The notes under the pieces: generated by a model
Databases searched by the model: none
What the model saw: the letters and a program-made list of their open reading frames with translations, nothing else
What the model was told of the DNA's origin: nothing
NCBI GenBank assembly: GCA_001940845.1
Contig: MSGV01000013.1
Span: 1-47,860 of the forward strand
Reading direction: 5' to 3'
Length of the DNA stretch: 47,860 bases
Source: Christensenellaceae bacterium Phil7
GTDB lineage: Bacteria > Bacillota > Clostridia > Christensenellales > CAG-138
Position numbers and translations under genes: made by a program
In this document: one piece after another, positions 32,018-42,303 of the stretch
Layout of the letters: each line of letters starts with the position of its first letter
How positions within the stretch are numbered: the first letter of the stretch is position 1

Positions 32018-33379
32018 TTAACCGAGGAAACCTTTATAGTTTCTCATGAGCAGCAATGAATCCAACTGATCTGCGATCTCCAGCGATACGCTGATCATGA
32101 TCAGGATGCTGGTAGGACCGAAGGATGAAAGAACATTGATCTTCAAAATCTTCAATATCACACTGGGAACGATTGCGATAACCATGAGGAAGAGTGCGCC
32201 AAACATGGTCAGGCGGCTGGTCTTCTTCTGGAGATACTCCGAGGTGGGACGACCGGGACGAATACCGGGGATAAAACCACCATTCTGCTGGAGATTCTTC
32301 GAAATCTCAATGGGATTGAAGGTAATGGATGAATAGAAGTAAGCAAAACCGACAATGAGCAGAGCATAAAGAACATAGTAGATCACAAGTCCTGCTGCAT
32401 TGTTGCTGCTTGCGCTGAGATAAGTGGATACCCACTTATAATAAGCACCATCGGGCCAGAACTGACCGATCATTGCAGGAACCTGCAAAATGGTCATTGC
32501 AAAGATCAGGGGCATAACACCATTCGCATTCGCCTTGAGAGGAATATGCGTGGAATTGCCGCCATATGTCTTTCTTCCGACAACACGCTTTGCGTATTGA
32601 ACCGGAACCTTACGCTCAGCCTTATCAACCATAATGACGCCAACGACAAGCACGAGCACAAATATGATAACAACGATGGAATACCACCAGGCATATGAGA
32701 GCTCAAGGCTGCCATTATTCACAATGGGCTTGATATGGAACGTTCCGTTTATCAGGTTGATTACGACCTGAGGAACCGACGAAACGATCGAAGCAAAGAT
32801 CAGGATGGAAACGCCGTTTCCAACACCCTTCTCGGTGATTCGCTCGCCCATCCACATCAAGAATGCAGTACCTGCCGTACAACATATGCCAACGGTTATA
32901 TAGGGCATGATGCCGTTCATAAAAACGCCAAAGCCGGAGGTGCCGAAGATCGTGACCGTCTTAAGCAGGCCGCTGCTCATATTGCTGAGACCAACAACGA
33001 TGCTCACCGACTGAATCAGGGCGAGGCCAACGCCGACATAGCGGGTGATCTTTTCGATCTTCTCTCTGCCGTCATCTTCCTTGCTGAGCTTTTCAAGTGC
33101 GGGAATAGCAATCGTCAGCAGCTGCAAGATAATGGATGCCGTGATATATGGAGAAATACCCATCGCGAAGATGGAGAACTGGCTCAAAGAGCCGCCGGAG
33201 AATAAATCGAGAAAATTGAGAAAATCATATTGGGATACCATCTTTCCCAGCGCACTTGCGTCAACACCGGGAACCGGAATGAAGGAACCAAGGCGGTATA
33301 CCACAACAAGAAGCAGGGTATACAGCAGCTTGGTGCGAATATCCTTCACTTTCCAAGCATTTATGAAAGTCTTGAACAC
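32018..33379 (-). CDS. secY: Protein translocase subunit SecY
   Basis: Pore-forming membrane subunit of the Sec channel. At 453 residues with ten predicted transmembrane segments it has the family size. RLGSFIPVPGVD near the N-terminus, the plug region LFSGGSLSQFSIFAMGISPYI (in parts), ALIVGFAYFYSSITFNP and GFIPGIRPGRPTSEYL are diagnostic. It is adjacent to rplO with no gap, the universal spc-operon position. Confidence 0.97.
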   Translation of the reverse strand: MFKTFINAWKVKDIRTKLLYTLLLVVVYRLGSFIPVPGVDASALGKMVSQYDFLNFLDLFSGGSLSQFSIFAMGISPYITASIILQLLTIAIPALEKLSKEDDGREKIEKITRYVGVGLALIQSVSIVVGLSNMSSGLLKTVTIFGTSGFGVFMNGIMPYITVGICCTAGTAFLMWMGERITEKGVGNGVSILIFASIVSSVPQVVINLINGTFHIKPIVNNGSLELSYAWWYSIVVIIFVLVLVVGVIMVDKAERKVPVQYAKRVVGRKTYGGNSTHIPLKANANGVMPLIFAMTILQVPAMIGQFWPDGAYYKWVSTYLSASSNNAAGLVIYYVLYALLIVGFAYFYSSITFNPIEISKNLQQNGGFIPGIRPGRPTSEYLQKKTSRLTMFGALFLMVIAIVPSVILKILKINVLSSFGPTSILIMISVSLEIADQLDSLLLMRNYKGFLG

Positions 33380-33820
33380 TTAAATCACCTCAACAGTTCC
33401 GCCCACCGCTGCGATAGCTTCCTGGGCTGTCTTAGAAACCTTTGCTGCCTTAACTGTAAGACGCTTTGTAAGCTCGCCACGGCCCAGAACCTTGAGGCCG
33501 TCCTTCTCGATTTTGCTGATGATGCCCATATCCTTGAGCAGCTCAGCGGTGATGATTGTATCATTATCAAAGGATTCAAGATCCTCAATATTGATAACGG
33601 AGTAAACTTTCATGAAATTATTGTGGAAGCCCCTCTTCGGGAGACGACGAGGCAGGGGCATCTGACCGCCCTCAAACCCATTCTTCTTGCTTCCGCTGCG
33701 GGCCTTTTGACCCTTATGACCATAACCGGAAGTCTTGCCGATGCCGGAACCGGAGCCGCGGCCGACGCGCTTCCTGGCAGTGGTAGAACCTTCAGCAGGT
33801 CTAAGCTCATGTAGATTCAT
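33380..33820 (-). CDS. rplO: Ribosomal protein L15
   Basis: Large-subunit protein of 146 residues. It starts [20 protein letters not shown], with the Gly-rich [22 protein letters not shown] segment (about residues 18-40) and [18 protein letters not shown], both diagnostic. It ends at the secY start codon, so translation is probably coupled. Confidence 0.96.
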   Translation of the reverse strand: MNLHELRPAEGSTTARKRVGRGSGSGIGKTSGYGHKGQKARSGSKKNGFEGGQMPLPRRLPKRGFHNNFMKVYSVINIEDLESFDNDTIITAELLKDMGIISKIEKDGLKVLGRGELTKRLTVKAAKVSKTAQEAIAAVGGTVEVI

Positions 33821-33831
33821 ACGGTACCTCC

Positions 33832-34020
33832 TTATGCGTCTACTTCTTCCACCTTAACAAGGTGCTTAACTTTGAAGAGCATACCGCGGATGCAAGCGTT
33901 ATCGGGCTTAACAACGGTATGGTTCATCTTGTGCAGACCGAGCGCGGCGATAGTTGCCTGCTGATCCTTGAGAGCACCTATGGTGCTCCTTACGAGGGTA
34001 ACTTTCAGGGATTTTGCCAT
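33832..34020 (-). CDS. rpmD: Ribosomal protein L30
   Basis: A 62-residue large-subunit protein, starting [20 protein letters not shown] with the conserved [15 protein letters not shown] segment. It sits between rpsE (15-base gap) and rplO. Confidence 0.94.
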   Translation of the reverse strand: MAKSLKVTLVRSTIGALKDQQATIAALGLHKMNHTVVKPDNACIRGMLFKVKHLVKVEEVDA

Positions 34021-34035
34021 AGTCTTTTCCTCCTA

Positions 34036-34548
34036 TCAATCAAGGATCTCAGCTACGGTCTTGCCCCTGAGACGAGCAACCTGCTCTGCGGTGCGGAGCT
34101 GGGAGAGACCATCGATGGTAGCCTTTACGCAGTTTGCGGGGTTGTTGGAACCATAGCTCTTAGTGCGGATATCCTTTATGCCGACGCATTCAAGAACATC
34201 ACGAACGGGACCGCCCGCGATAACACCGGTACCGGGTTCTGCGGGAAGCATACGAACATGACCCTTGGAGAACTTGCCTTCAACTGCATGGGGAATCGTA
34301 GTGCCAACAATGGGAACCGTCACCAGATGACGCTTTGCATCCTCAACACCCTTGCGAACGGCTTCGGGAATTTCAGCTGCCTTGCCCATACCGACGCCAA
34401 CGCGGCCCTTCTCATCGCCAATGACTATGAGAGCGGAAAAGCGGAATATTTTACCGCCCTTAACAACCTTTGCTACGCGGTTGACGGAGACGAGCTTTTC
34501 CTTGAATTCCGGGACTTCCGGAGTAGAATTACGCCTGTTATTCTGCAT
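34036..34548 (-). CDS. rpsE: Ribosomal protein S5
   Basis: Small-subunit protein at the mRNA entrance, important for accuracy. The double-stranded RNA-binding-like N-domain has [19 protein letters not shown] and [18 protein letters not shown]; the C-domain has [20 protein letters not shown] and [15 protein letters not shown]. 170 residues, normal. Confidence 0.96.
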   Translation of the reverse strand: MQNNRRNSTPEVPEFKEKLVSVNRVAKVVKGGKIFRFSALIVIGDEKGRVGVGMGKAAEIPEAVRKGVEDAKRHLVTVPIVGTTIPHAVEGKFSKGHVRMLPAEPGTGVIAGGPVRDVLECVGIKDIRTKSYGSNNPANCVKATIDGLSQLRTAEQVARLRGKTVAEILD

Positions 34549-34560
34549 TTGTATACCTCC

Positions 34561-34929
34561 TTAGAAATCCAGACCGGCTTTACGGGCACCGGCTGCCAGC
34601 TGCTCTACGCGACCGGTATATAGATAGCCGCCTCTGTCGTAAACGACCTTTGTAACACCCTTGTCGAGTGCACGCTTTGCAACGGCCTCGCCAACGATGA
34701 AAGCAGCTTCCTTCTTGTTCTTGCCTTCAATCTTTGCCCTGATATCAGCCTCAACGGTGGATGCGGCCGCTATGGTGCTGCCGATCTCGTCGTCAATGAC
34801 CTGGGCGTAGATATGGTTCAGGCTGCGGTAAACGCACAGACGGGGCCTTACGGGCGTGCCGATGATATGCCTGCGCATACGGTAATGACGTGCCTTGCGC
34901 TTTGCATTCTTATCAAGCTTTGTAATCAT
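34561..34929 (-). CDS. rplR: Ribosomal protein L18
   Basis: 5S rRNA-binding protein of 122 residues. A basic N-terminus ([16 protein letters not shown]) is followed by [20 protein letters not shown] and the C-terminal [26 protein letters not shown] (read in parts), typical of L18. Confidence 0.95.
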   Translation of the reverse strand: MITKLDKNAKRKARHYRMRRHIIGTPVRPRLCVYRSLNHIYAQVIDDEIGSTIAAASTVEADIRAKIEGKNKKEAAFIVGEAVAKRALDKGVTKVVYDRGGYLYTGRVEQLAAGARKAGLDF

Positions 34930-34944
34930 ATTGCTATCCTCCTG

Positions 34945-35481
34945 TTATTTACCGGTCTTGCCTTCCTTGCGGATAATGACCTCATAGTCATACTTGATGC
35001 CCTTGCCCTTATAGGGTTCAGGCTCACGTACCGCACGGACCTCGGCTGCAACCTGACCGACTCTCTGCTTATTGATACCCTTAACCGTGATACGATTGGG
35101 AGCAGGAACCTCAAAGGTTACATCACCGTCTTCGAATTCAACAGGATGGGAATAACCCACGTTGAGAACGAGCTTGCTGCCGGTCTTCTGAGCTCTATAG
35201 CCTGTACCATTGATCTCAAGCTTCTTTTCGAAACCAGTGGTCACACCAATAACCATATTATTGATGAGGGAACGGGAGAGTCCATGAAGTGAACGGTCTT
35301 CTTTTGCGTCGCTGGGTCTTTCAACCTTGAGAATAGCTCCCTCAATAGCGATATGCATTCTGGGAGAGATCTTCTCGGAGAGCTGACCCTTGGGACCCTT
35401 GACGGACACGGTGTTGTCGTCAGAAACCGTGATTGTCACTCCGGCCGGAATAGTTATCGGATGTTTTCCGATTCGAGACAT
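34945..35481 (-). CDS. rplF: Ribosomal protein L6
   Basis: Large-subunit protein near the sarcin-ricin loop; 178 residues, two repeated alpha/beta domains. [15 protein letters not shown] opens it and [17 protein letters not shown] lies near the C-terminus. It is separated from rpsH by 106 bases containing a stable hairpin, the second-largest gap in the operon. Confidence 0.96.
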   Translation of the reverse strand: MSRIGKHPITIPAGVTITVSDDNTVSVKGPKGQLSEKISPRMHIAIEGAILKVERPSDAKEDRSLHGLSRSLINNMVIGVTTGFEKKLEINGTGYRAQKTGSKLVLNVGYSHPVEFEDGDVTFEVPAPNRITVKGINKQRVGQVAAEVRAVREPEPYKGKGIKYDYEVIIRKEGKTGK

Positions 35482-35524
35482 TTTTGCACCTCCAAAAATT
35501 TGGCAGTAATATTGCTTCCGCTAT

Positions 35525-35568
35525 GCCGGAGCTATAGATCGGAATATTTTATCCGAGCTGTCTCCGGC
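35525..35568 (-). promoter_or_regulatory. Stem-loop in the rpsH-rplF gap
   Basis: On the minus strand GCCGGAG (35562-35568) pairs with CTCCGGC (35525-35531), and inside TCGGA pairs with TCCGA. There is no T-run. It ends about 40 bases before the rplF start codon. A ribosomal-protein binding site or processing site is possible. Confidence 0.5.
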
Positions 35569-35587
35569 AAAACGGGAAAAGCTTGAT

Positions 35588-35986
35588 TTACCAGACGTAT
35601 GCAAGCACTTCGCCGCCAACGCCCTGTTTTCTTGCCTCACGGTCGGTCATGATGCCGCGCGAGGTAGAGATGATTGCGATGCCCAATCCATTAAGAACCT
35701 TGGGGATATTGTCCTTGCGTGTGTAGACGCGCAGACCGGGCTTTGAGATACGCTTGAGGCCGGTGATGACCCTCTGATGGTTGGGACCATACTTGAGTGT
35801 GATCGTCATCATGGGTTCAATGCCTTCCTCATTGATGGTATAACCCTTGATATAGCCCTCGCTGAGGAGGATATCTGCGATTGAACGCTTCATTACGGAA
35901 GAGGGTACATCAACGGTATCATGCTTCACGATGAGAGCGTTGCGGATACGGGTGAGCATATCTGCAATAGGATCTGTTACGAGCAT
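35588..35986 (-). CDS. rpsH: Ribosomal protein S8
   Basis: 16S rRNA central-domain binder and spc-operon regulator in other bacteria; 132 residues. [14 protein letters not shown] at the N-terminus and [20 protein letters not shown], then GGEVLAYVW, at the C-terminus are diagnostic. Confidence 0.96.
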   Translation of the reverse strand: MLVTDPIADMLTRIRNALIVKHDTVDVPSSVMKRSIADILLSEGYIKGYTINEEGIEPMMTITLKYGPNHQRVITGLKRISKPGLRVYTRKDNIPKVLNGLGIAIISTSRGIMTDREARKQGVGGEVLAYVW

Positions 35987-36000
35987 TATTTAGTCCTCCT

Positions 36001-36186
36001 TTACCAACTTGCCTTGCGAACGCCGGGAATCTCGCCCTTATAAGCGAGCTCGCGGAAGCAAACGCGGCAGATGCCATACTTACGAAGCACGGAGTGGGGC
36101 CTGCCGCAGATACGGCAACGGGTATAGGCCCTGGTGGAATACTTGGGAGTAGCCTGCTGCTTGTTCTTGAGTGAAGTCTTTGCCAT
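36001..36186 (-). CDS. rpsN: Ribosomal protein S14, zinc-binding type Z
   Basis: A 61-residue short S14. The zinc knuckle has C-x2-C (CRICGRPHS) and C-x2-C (GICRVCFRE), and it ends with the family-typical IPGVRKASW. This is the zinc-dependent paralogue used in zinc-replete cells. Confidence 0.96.
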   Translation of the reverse strand: MAKTSLKNKQQATPKYSTRAYTRCRICGRPHSVLRKYGICRVCFRELAYKGEIPGVRKASW

Positions 36187-36200
36187 AGTTCTATCCTCCC

Positions 36201-36818
36201 TTATTCATTGGTGGCGAAGGGCATACCCATGAGCCTGAGCAGCTCCTTAGCCTCTTCGTCAGTCTTAGCTGTGGTAACGAACACAACGTCCATACCACGA
36301 ACCTTATCGACATCATCATAGTTGATTTCGGGGAAAATCAGCTGCTCCTTGAGACCCATCGCATAGTTACCCCTTCCATCAAAGCTGGTATCAGATACGC
36401 CGCGGAAGTCGCGAACGCGGGGAAGAACTATATTCATGAGTTTATCAGCGAAATAGTACATGCGATCTCCGCGAAGGGTCACCTTTGCACCGACATTCAT
36501 GCCCTGACGAACTTTGAAGTTTGCAACGGATTTCTTAGCCTTAGTAATAACGGGCTTTTGACCGGCGATGATACCTAGCTCTTCCACTGCGGCATCGATT
36601 CCCTTGGGATTATCCTTATCGGAGCCAAGACCCATGTTGATGACGATCTTCTCCAGTTTGGGGACTTCCATAGGATTTTTATAACCGAACTTTTCAACGA
36701 GCTGAGGAACGATCTCCTTATATTTAACGCGGAGACGAGCGGGCTCGGTGAACGGAGCGGCTTCCTGCTTATTTCCCTTTTTCTTTGCGGGAGCCTGTGC
36801 GTTTTCTTTCTTAGCCAC
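36201..36818 (-). CDS. rplE: Ribosomal protein L5 with N-terminal extension
   Basis: 5S rRNA-binding protein. The core from about residue 26 has [57 protein letters not shown] and [14 protein letters not shown]. At 205 residues it exceeds the usual 179-180 by a Lys/Ala/Gln-rich N-terminal tail ([20 protein letters not shown]). The ribosome-binding site (GGAGG) lies right before this upstream ATG, so the extension appears real. Confidence 0.95.
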   Translation of the reverse strand: MAKKENAQAPAKKKGNKQEAAPFTEPARLRVKYKEIVPQLVEKFGYKNPMEVPKLEKIVINMGLGSDKDNPKGIDAAVEELGIIAGQKPVITKAKKSVANFKVRQGMNVGAKVTLRGDRMYYFADKLMNIVLPRVRDFRGVSDTSFDGRGNYAMGLKEQLIFPEINYDDVDKVRGMDVVFVTTAKTDEEAKELLRLMGMPFATNE

Positions 36819-36836
36819 TATATTTTACCTCCTCAC

Positions 36837-37178
36837 TCAGTCGATGTTCTTCTTGCACTTCCTGCAAAAACGAACCTTAACCTGCTTGCCATCCTTCTCT
36901 ATGAAGGTATGACCAACACGGACCGGCCTCTTGCAGTGGGGGCATACGAGCATAAGGTTTGACACATGAATGGTGCCTTCCTTTTCGATCCTGCCGCCCT
37001 CCTGACCCTGCTGACGGGGCTTAACGTGACGAACCATCATTCTTCTGCCCGAAACGATAACGCGCTGCTTATCAGGAAATACCTTGATGACCTTTCCGGT
37101 CTGACCCTTATCTTTTCCGAGCTCGCCGGTCATAACCATTACGGTATCGCCAGTCTTAATATTAAGCTTACTGCTCAT
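36837..37178 (-). CDS. rplX: Ribosomal protein L24, zinc-ribbon form
   Basis: Assembly initiator of the large subunit; 113 residues. The KOW motif is in TGDTVMVMTGELGKDKGQTG, and VRHVKPRQQGQEGG follows. The C-terminal half has C-x2-C (CPHCKRPV) and C-x2-C (RFCRKCKKNI), a zinc ribbon found in many bacterial L24 proteins. Confidence 0.95.
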   Translation of the reverse strand: MSSKLNIKTGDTVMVMTGELGKDKGQTGKVIKVFPDKQRVIVSGRRMMVRHVKPRQQGQEGGRIEKEGTIHVSNLMLVCPHCKRPVRVGHTFIEKDGKQVKVRFCRKCKKNID

Positions 37179-37190
37179 AGTTCTTCCTCC

Positions 37191-37559
37191 TTACAGCACT
37201 TCGGGTGCGAGGGAAACGATCTTCATGTAATCCTTTTCACGAAGCTCCCTTGCGACCGGCCCGAAGATACGAGTTCCACGGGGCTGCTTTTGGTCGTTTA
37301 TAATGACGACCGCATTGTCATCAAAGCTGATATGGCTGCCATCGGGGCGATGAACACCAGTCGCTGTGCGAACTACGACTGCCTTGACGACATCTTTCTT
37401 CTTAACGGCACCGCCGGGGGTAGCGGACTTAACGGAAGCCACTATAACATCACCGATGGATGCGAACTTCCTCTTGGAACCGCCAAGAACACGAATGCAC
37501 ATGACTTCCTTTGCGCCGCTGTTGTCGGCGACCTTTAACCTGGTTTGCGGTTGAATCAT
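37191..37559 (-). CDS. rplN: Ribosomal protein L14
   Basis: Large-subunit interface protein of 122 residues, starting [20 protein letters not shown] with the conserved [20 protein letters not shown] and [14 protein letters not shown]. Confidence 0.97.
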   Translation of the reverse strand: MIQPQTRLKVADNSGAKEVMCIRVLGGSKRKFASIGDVIVASVKSATPGGAVKKKDVVKAVVVRTATGVHRPDGSHISFDDNAVVIINDQKQPRGTRIFGPVARELREKDYMKIVSLAPEVL

Positions 37560-37576
37560 TCTGTCCTCCCTCGGCC

Positions 37577-37849
37577 TTACTTAGCCTTTTCAATGATTTC
37601 GACCAAACGCCAACGCTTATCCTTGGAAAGCGGACGGGTCTCCATGATCCTGACGGTATCACCGATACCGCAGGCATTCTCTTCGTCGTGTGCCTTGACC
37701 TTGAGGGTGTGGTTGACCATCTTACCATAGAGGGGGTGGCGAACCTTAGTCTTGATCGCAACCACAATGGTCTTTTCCATTTTATCGCTTACGACGATTC
37801 CTACGCGGGTCTTGCGAAAGCTCCTGGCGGGAGCATTGTTCATTTCCAT
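37577..37849 (-). CDS. rpsQ: Ribosomal protein S17
   Basis: 16S rRNA-binding OB-fold protein, 90 residues. [20 protein letters not shown] and the central [20 protein letters not shown] are diagnostic, as is [20 protein letters not shown]. Confidence 0.96.
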   Translation of the reverse strand: MEMNNAPARSFRKTRVGIVVSDKMEKTIVVAIKTKVRHPLYGKMVNHTLKVKAHDEENACGIGDTVRIMETRPLSKDKRWRLVEIIEKAK

Positions 37850-37864
37850 TTTATATCCTCCCTA

Positions 37865-38059
37865 TTAAGCACGTTCGTTGATAAGAGTCTTGACCCTTGC
37901 GATATCACGCTTACATTCCTTCAGGCGCATGGGATTGGTGAGAGAACCGGTTGCATGCTGGAACCTGAGATTAAAGAGCTCTGCCTTGAGCTCCTGCTCC
38001 CTGGCTACGAGTTCTTCAGTGGTAAGCTGCCTGAGCTTTTCCCATTCTTTCTTATTCAT
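37865..38059 (-). CDS. rpmC: Ribosomal protein L29
   Basis: A 64-residue two-helix protein at the exit-tunnel rim, where trigger factor and SRP dock. [20 protein letters not shown] and [18 protein letters not shown] match the family. Confidence 0.95.
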   Translation of the reverse strand: MNKKEWEKLRQLTTEELVAREQELKAELFNLRFQHATGSLTNPMRLKECKRDIARVKTLINERA

Positions 38060-38065
38060 AGTAGC

Positions 38066-38494
38066 TTAGCCCTCCACCTTTACTTCAACGGGTTTCTTCA
38101 TGAACTTGCACTTGAGCGGAAGCTTGTGCATTGCGAGACGAAGTGCCTCTCTTGCGGTGGCTTCATCAACATCGGCAATCTCAAAGAGAATTCTGCCGGG
38201 CTTGACGACTGCTACCCAATATTCGGGCGAGCCCTTACCGGAACCCATTCGGGTTTCTGCGGGCTTTTCGGTAACGGGCTTGTCAGGAAAGATATCAACC
38301 CAAACCTTACCGTTACGCTTCATGTAGCGGGTCATAGCAACACGAGCTGCCTCGATCTGGTTGCTGGTCACCCATGCGGGCTCCATTGCCACGAGACCAT
38401 ATTCGCCGTATGCAATGATGTTTCCGCGCTGAGCGGTGCCCTTCATGCGGCCACGATGTACTCTGCGACGCTTAACTCTTTTAGGCATTAACAT
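38066..38494 (-). CDS. rplP: Ribosomal protein L16
   Basis: Large-subunit protein near the A site. I start it at the ATG at 38494, which has a GGAGG ribosome-binding site and gives the conserved [19 protein letters not shown]; the open frame runs further upstream but only as a shadow of rpsC. Diagnostic segments are [13 protein letters not shown]-like [17 protein letters not shown] and [17 protein letters not shown]. 142 residues. Confidence 0.96.
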   Translation of the reverse strand: MLMPKRVKRRRVHRGRMKGTAQRGNIIAYGEYGLVAMEPAWVTSNQIEAARVAMTRYMKRNGKVWVDIFPDKPVTEKPAETRMGSGKGSPEYWVAVVKPGRILFEIADVDEATAREALRLAMHKLPLKCKFMKKPVEVKVEG

Positions 38495-38507
38495 GGTTGT
38501 ATCCTCC

Positions 38508-39158
38508 TTACGCTTTCTTTGCGCGATTGCGGCCGAGAACCTCACCCTTGTAGATCCAAACCTTAACGCCGATGCGGCCATATGCGGTCTTCGCCTCAGC
38601 AAAGCCATATTCGATATCCGCACGGATGGTCTGAAGAGGAGTGGAGCCCTCGTTATATCCCTCGGTCCTGGCGATTTCAGCACCGCCGAGACGGCCGCCG
38701 CATTTGATCTTGATGCCCTTTGCACCGGCCTTCATCGCACGGCTGAGGGACTGTTTCATCGCACGGCGGAAAGAGGTTCTCTTTTCGAGCTGAGCAGCTA
38801 TATTTTCTGCAACAAGCTGCGCATTTGCATCGGGATTGCGAACCTCGATGATGTTCACATTCACGGGCCTGCCGATGAGCTTAACGAGCTCTGCCTTGAT
38901 AGCATCGACTCCTACGCCGCCCTTACCGATGAGCATACCGGGGCGAGCGGTGTGAATGCTGACGGTCGCCTTGCCGGCTGCACGCTCGATACCGATATAA
39001 GCAATACCGGTTTCATAATACTTATTCTTCAGGAAATCCCTGATCTTTTTGTCCTCTACGAGGAAGTTGGCGAAGTCCTTCTTGTTTGCGTACCAGCGGG
39101 TATTCCAATCCCTGATGACGCCAACGCGATAACCATTCGGATTAACTTTCTGTCCCAT
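38508..39158 (-). CDS. rpsC: Ribosomal protein S3
   Basis: Forms part of the mRNA entrance helicase; 216 residues. [19 protein letters not shown] at the N-terminus, the KH-domain loop [14 protein letters not shown], and the C-terminal [21 protein letters not shown] and [11 protein letters not shown] are diagnostic. Confidence 0.97.
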   Translation of the reverse strand: MGQKVNPNGYRVGVIRDWNTRWYANKKDFANFLVEDKKIRDFLKNKYYETGIAYIGIERAAGKATVSIHTARPGMLIGKGGVGVDAIKAELVKLIGRPVNVNIIEVRNPDANAQLVAENIAAQLEKRTSFRRAMKQSLSRAMKAGAKGIKIKCGGRLGGAEIARTEGYNEGSTPLQTIRADIEYGFAEAKTAYGRIGVKVWIYKGEVLGRNRAKKA

Positions 39159-39170
39159 AATTCCCTCCTG

Positions 39171-39560
39171 TTACTCAGCTTTCTGATCAAGGACGATACC
39201 GATGTGGCTGGTGCGCTTGCGAATCCTGCTTGCGCTGCCCCTGCTGCCTGCTCTATAGCGCCTGAGGGTCGGTCCCTGGTTGGCGTAGATCTCTGCAACA
39301 TAGAGGGTCTTTCTATCCATATCGAGATTGTTCTCTGCGTTTGCGATCGCGCTCCTCAGAAGCTTGAGGGTGGGTTCGCTGGCTGCCTTGGGGGTATACA
39401 TAAGGATGGCTTCTGCTTCATCAACGCTCTTGCCCCTGATCAGATCGATAACGATCTTGACCTTGCGGGAGCTGATACGGATGTACTTAGCGATCGCGTG
39501 GGGACGCCTGTCGGCATTCTCTCTGCGAAGTGCTGCCTTTTCTTTAGATCTGGTTGCCAT
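39171..39560 (-). CDS. rplV: Ribosomal protein L22
   Basis: Lines the peptide exit tunnel, where its loop forms part of the macrolide-binding constriction; 129 residues. Visible are [30 protein letters not shown] and [20 protein letters not shown] followed by RTSHIGIVL. Confidence 0.96.
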   Translation of the reverse strand: MATRSKEKAALRRENADRRPHAIAKYIRISSRKVKIVIDLIRGKSVDEAEAILMYTPKAASEPTLKLLRSAIANAENNLDMDRKTLYVAEIYANQGPTLRRYRAGSRGSASRIRKRTSHIGIVLDQKAE

Positions 39561-39574
39561 TTAAAATACCCTCC

Positions 39575-39856
39575 TTACTTACCGCGTGTTGCTTTCTCGG
39601 AGCCACGATGGCCACGGAAAGTACGAGTGGGAGCAAATTCGCCCAGCTTATGACCGACCATATCCTCGGTTACATATACGGGAACATGCTTGCGGCCGTC
39701 ATGCACGGCAATAGTGTGACCGATCATGTCCGGGAAAATGGTTGATGCTCTGGACCAAGTCTTGACTACGGACTTCTTGCCGCTCTCGTTCATTTCAACG
39801 ATCCTTGCAAGCAGCCTTTCGCTGACAAACGGGCCCTTTTTGATTGACCTACTCAT
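39575..39856 (-). CDS. rpsS: Ribosomal protein S19
   Basis: Small-subunit head protein, 93 residues, starting [18 protein letters not shown], with [20 protein letters not shown] and the C-terminal [15 protein letters not shown], all diagnostic. Confidence 0.97.
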   Translation of the reverse strand: MSRSIKKGPFVSERLLARIVEMNESGKKSVVKTWSRASTIFPDMIGHTIAVHDGRKHVPVYVTEDMVGHKLGEFAPTRTFRGHRGSEKATRGK

Positions 39857-39879
39857 TGTTTCAATTCTCCCTTCTTAGA

Positions 39880-40713
39880 TCACTTACCGTCCCTGCGGCG
39901 GACGATGTACTTATCATTGATATTCTTGGTCTTCCTGGTCTTGTAGCCGAGAGCGGGCTTACCCCAAGGAGTAACCGGGCCGGGACGACCGATGGGGGAC
40001 TTACCCTCACCACCGCCGTGGGGGTGATCATTGGGGTTCATAACAGAACCGCGAACGGTGGGACGGAAGCCCATATGGCGGGTGCGGCCTGCTTTACCAA
40101 GCTTGATATTGACGGAATCAATATTGCCGACCTGACCGATTGTGGCTTTGCAGCCAAGAGGAATGAGACGAACTTCACCGCTGGGGAGACGTACCTGAGC
40201 GTACTTATTCTCCTTTGCGAGGAGCTGAGCAGCATTGCCTGCCGAGCGAACGAGCTGAGCGCCCTTGCCGGGAAGCAGCTCAATGCAATGCAGCATCGTA
40301 CCAACGGGAATGTTCCTGAGCGGCAGAGCATTGCCGACCTTGATATCGGCAGTCTCACCGGAAACGATGGTCTCTCCGACCTTCAAGCCGAAGGGAGCGA
40401 TGATATAACGCTTTTCGCCATCAACATAATGCAGAAGAGCGATGTTCGCACTGCGGTTGGGATCGTATTCGATGGTTGCAACCTTTGCGGGGATACCGTC
40501 CTTATTGCGTTTGAAATCGATGATACGATACTGGCGCTTTGCACCGCCGCCGCGATGGCGAACGGTAATGCGGCCATGATTGTTGCGGCCTGCATTGCTC
40601 TTGAGGGGTTCCATCAGGGAACGCTCCGGAGTGGTGCAGGTGATCTCCTCATAGGTGGAGACTGTCATGAAACGCTGGCCCGGAGTATTGGGCTTAATCT
40701 TTCTGATAGCCAT
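39880..40713 (-). CDS. rplB: Ribosomal protein L2
   Basis: Needed for subunit association and peptidyl-transferase assembly; 277 residues. Visible are the [20 protein letters not shown] segment and, at the C-terminus, [20 protein letters not shown] with the universally conserved His. Confidence 0.97.
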   Translation of the reverse strand: MAIRKIKPNTPGQRFMTVSTYEEITCTTPERSLMEPLKSNAGRNNHGRITVRHRGGGAKRQYRIIDFKRNKDGIPAKVATIEYDPNRSANIALLHYVDGEKRYIIAPFGLKVGETIVSGETADIKVGNALPLRNIPVGTMLHCIELLPGKGAQLVRSAGNAAQLLAKENKYAQVRLPSGEVRLIPLGCKATIGQVGNIDSVNIKLGKAGRTRHMGFRPTVRGSVMNPNDHPHGGGEGKSPIGRPGPVTPWGKPALGYKTRKTKNINDKYIVRRRDGK

Positions 40714-40726
40714 TTAATGTGCCTCC

Positions 40727-41023
40727 TTACTGGGCAAGACTATCGAATGCATCGATGGTCTTGGAATCCTCGGTGAGGGTGATGTACGCCTTCTTCGTTG
40801 AGGGGCGGCGGCCTTCAAAGCGGCCCTGCCTCTTTATCTTGCCGAGATGATTGACGGTGTTGACGGAATCGACCTTAACGCCGGGGAAGATGGTCTCGAT
40901 AGCCTGCTTGATCTCAGTCTTACCGGCCTTCTTCGCAACGATGAAGACATAGGTCTTATTCTGTATCGCTTCGTAGCTCTTTTCGGTGAGTACGGGGCGG
41001 ATGACGATATCATAAGCGTTCAT
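40727..41023 (-). CDS. rplW: Ribosomal protein L23
   Basis: Exit-site protein that docks trigger factor and SRP; 98 residues, with VIRPVLTEKSYEAIQNKTYV and GKIKRQGRFEGRRPSTKKAY. Its start codon overlaps the rplD stop by one base (TAATG), so the two are translationally coupled. Confidence 0.96.
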   Translation of the reverse strand: MNAYDIVIRPVLTEKSYEAIQNKTYVFIVAKKAGKTEIKQAIETIFPGVKVDSVNTVNHLGKIKRQGRFEGRRPSTKKAYITLTEDSKTIDAFDSLAQ

Positions 41024-41643
41024 TATGCGTAAACCTCCTCAACCTTTGCAACTGCGGCCTTCGTAATGATGACGGCGTTGTACTTGAGAACTTCATAGGT
41101 ATTGAGGGTGCCAACGGTGGTGGAAGCGATGCCGGGGATGTTGCGTGCGGCACGAATGATGGTTTCATCATTCTCGGGGAGCACGATGAGTGCGTTTTCG
41201 AGCTTCAGATTGGCAAGAACCTTAACCATTTCCTTGGTCTTTGCTGCGGAAAGCTGAAGTGCATCGAGGACTACGAGCTTATCTGCTGCAACCTTGGAAG
41301 AAAGAGCGGACTTGAGAGCAACCCTCTTGAGCTTCTTATTAAGGCTCATGCGATAATCGCGGGGCTTGGGTGCGAATACGACACCGCCGTGAGTCCACTG
41401 GGGAGAACGAGTTGAGCCCTGGCGAGCGCGGCCGGTGCCCTTCTGGCGCCACGGCTTCTTGCCGCCGCCGGAGACTTCCGCACGGGTCTTTGCGCTCTGG
41501 GTACCCTGACGCTGATTGGCATTATAAGCGATAACGTAGGCATGCATTGCGGGAACATTGATCTCTGCTCCGAAAATTTCTCCACAAAGCTCGATTTCGC
41601 CGACCTTATTGCCCTGAATATTCAATACGTTAACAGTAGGCAT
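41023..41643 (-). CDS. rplD: Ribosomal protein L4
   Basis: Lines the exit tunnel and, in Enterobacteria, autoregulates the S10 operon; 206 residues. The loop segment [20 protein letters not shown] with [18 protein letters not shown] is diagnostic. Any autoregulation here would act through the 290-nt leader upstream of rpsJ. Confidence 0.97.
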   Translation of the reverse strand: MPTVNVLNIQGNKVGEIELCGEIFGAEINVPAMHAYVIAYNANQRQGTQSAKTRAEVSGGGKKPWRQKGTGRARQGSTRSPQWTHGGVVFAPKPRDYRMSLNKKLKRVALKSALSSKVAADKLVVLDALQLSAAKTKEMVKVLANLKLENALIVLPENDETIIRAARNIPGIASTTVGTLNTYEVLKYNAVIITKAAVAKVEEVYA

Positions 41644-41657
41644 TTTGGTTCCTCCTC

Positions 41658-42284
41658 TTATTTAACCGTGCTGCGGACGAGTACAAGACCGCCGTTTGCA
41701 CCGGGGATTGCGCCCTTGATGAGGAGCAGGTTGCGCTCTGCATCGGCACGGACGACTTCGAGGTTCTGAACGGTAATGCGCTCATGCCCCATGTGACCGG
41801 GAAGATGCTTGGTCTTGAAGACCTCTCCGGGATAGGTGCAAGCGCCCATGGAACCTGCTACACGGTAGGAATGAGAGCCGTGGGTCTTACGACCGCGAGC
41901 CTGATTCCACCTCTTGATGTTGCCTGCAAAGCCCTTGCCCTTGCTGGTACCGGTCACATCAACATGCTCGCCGGCCTCAAAGGTATCGGCCTTGATAACA
42001 TCGCCGACAGCGAACTTTTCGCAATCATCCAATTTGAATTCCTTGACGTACTTGTGAGCTTCAACGCCTGCCTTCTTGAGATGACCCATCTGAGGCTTGG
42101 TGATAAGCTTTTCACGCACGGGCTGGAATGCCATCTGCACAGCCTTATAGCCGTCACGATCGATGGTCTTTACCTGGGTTACGGGGCAGGGACCTGCGAG
42201 AACCACGGTGACGGGAATCATTGTTCCATCCTCGCGGAAAAGCTGAGTCATGCCAACTTTTTTGCCCAATATTGCTTTTTTCAT
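41658..42284 (-). CDS. rplC: Ribosomal protein L3
   Basis: Early assembly protein of the large subunit, 208 residues from the ATG at 42284 (MKKAILGKKVGMTQLF), which has a GGAGG site; the longer open frame upstream is not conserved. VTGTSKGKGFAGNIKRWNQ, GSHSYRVAGSMGACTYPGEV and LPGHMGHERITVQNL are diagnostic. Confidence 0.97.
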   Translation of the reverse strand: MKKAILGKKVGMTQLFREDGTMIPVTVVLAGPCPVTQVKTIDRDGYKAVQMAFQPVREKLITKPQMGHLKKAGVEAHKYVKEFKLDDCEKFAVGDVIKADTFEAGEHVDVTGTSKGKGFAGNIKRWNQARGRKTHGSHSYRVAGSMGACTYPGEVFKTKHLPGHMGHERITVQNLEVVRADAERNLLLIKGAIPGANGGLVLVRSTVK

Positions 42285-42303
42285 TATGTCTGTACCTCCG
42301 AAA

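Noticed and set aside
38495-38725. N-terminal extension of L16
   Set aside because: It is the rpsC sequence read in another frame; the ATG at 38494 has the ribosome-binding site and the conserved start.
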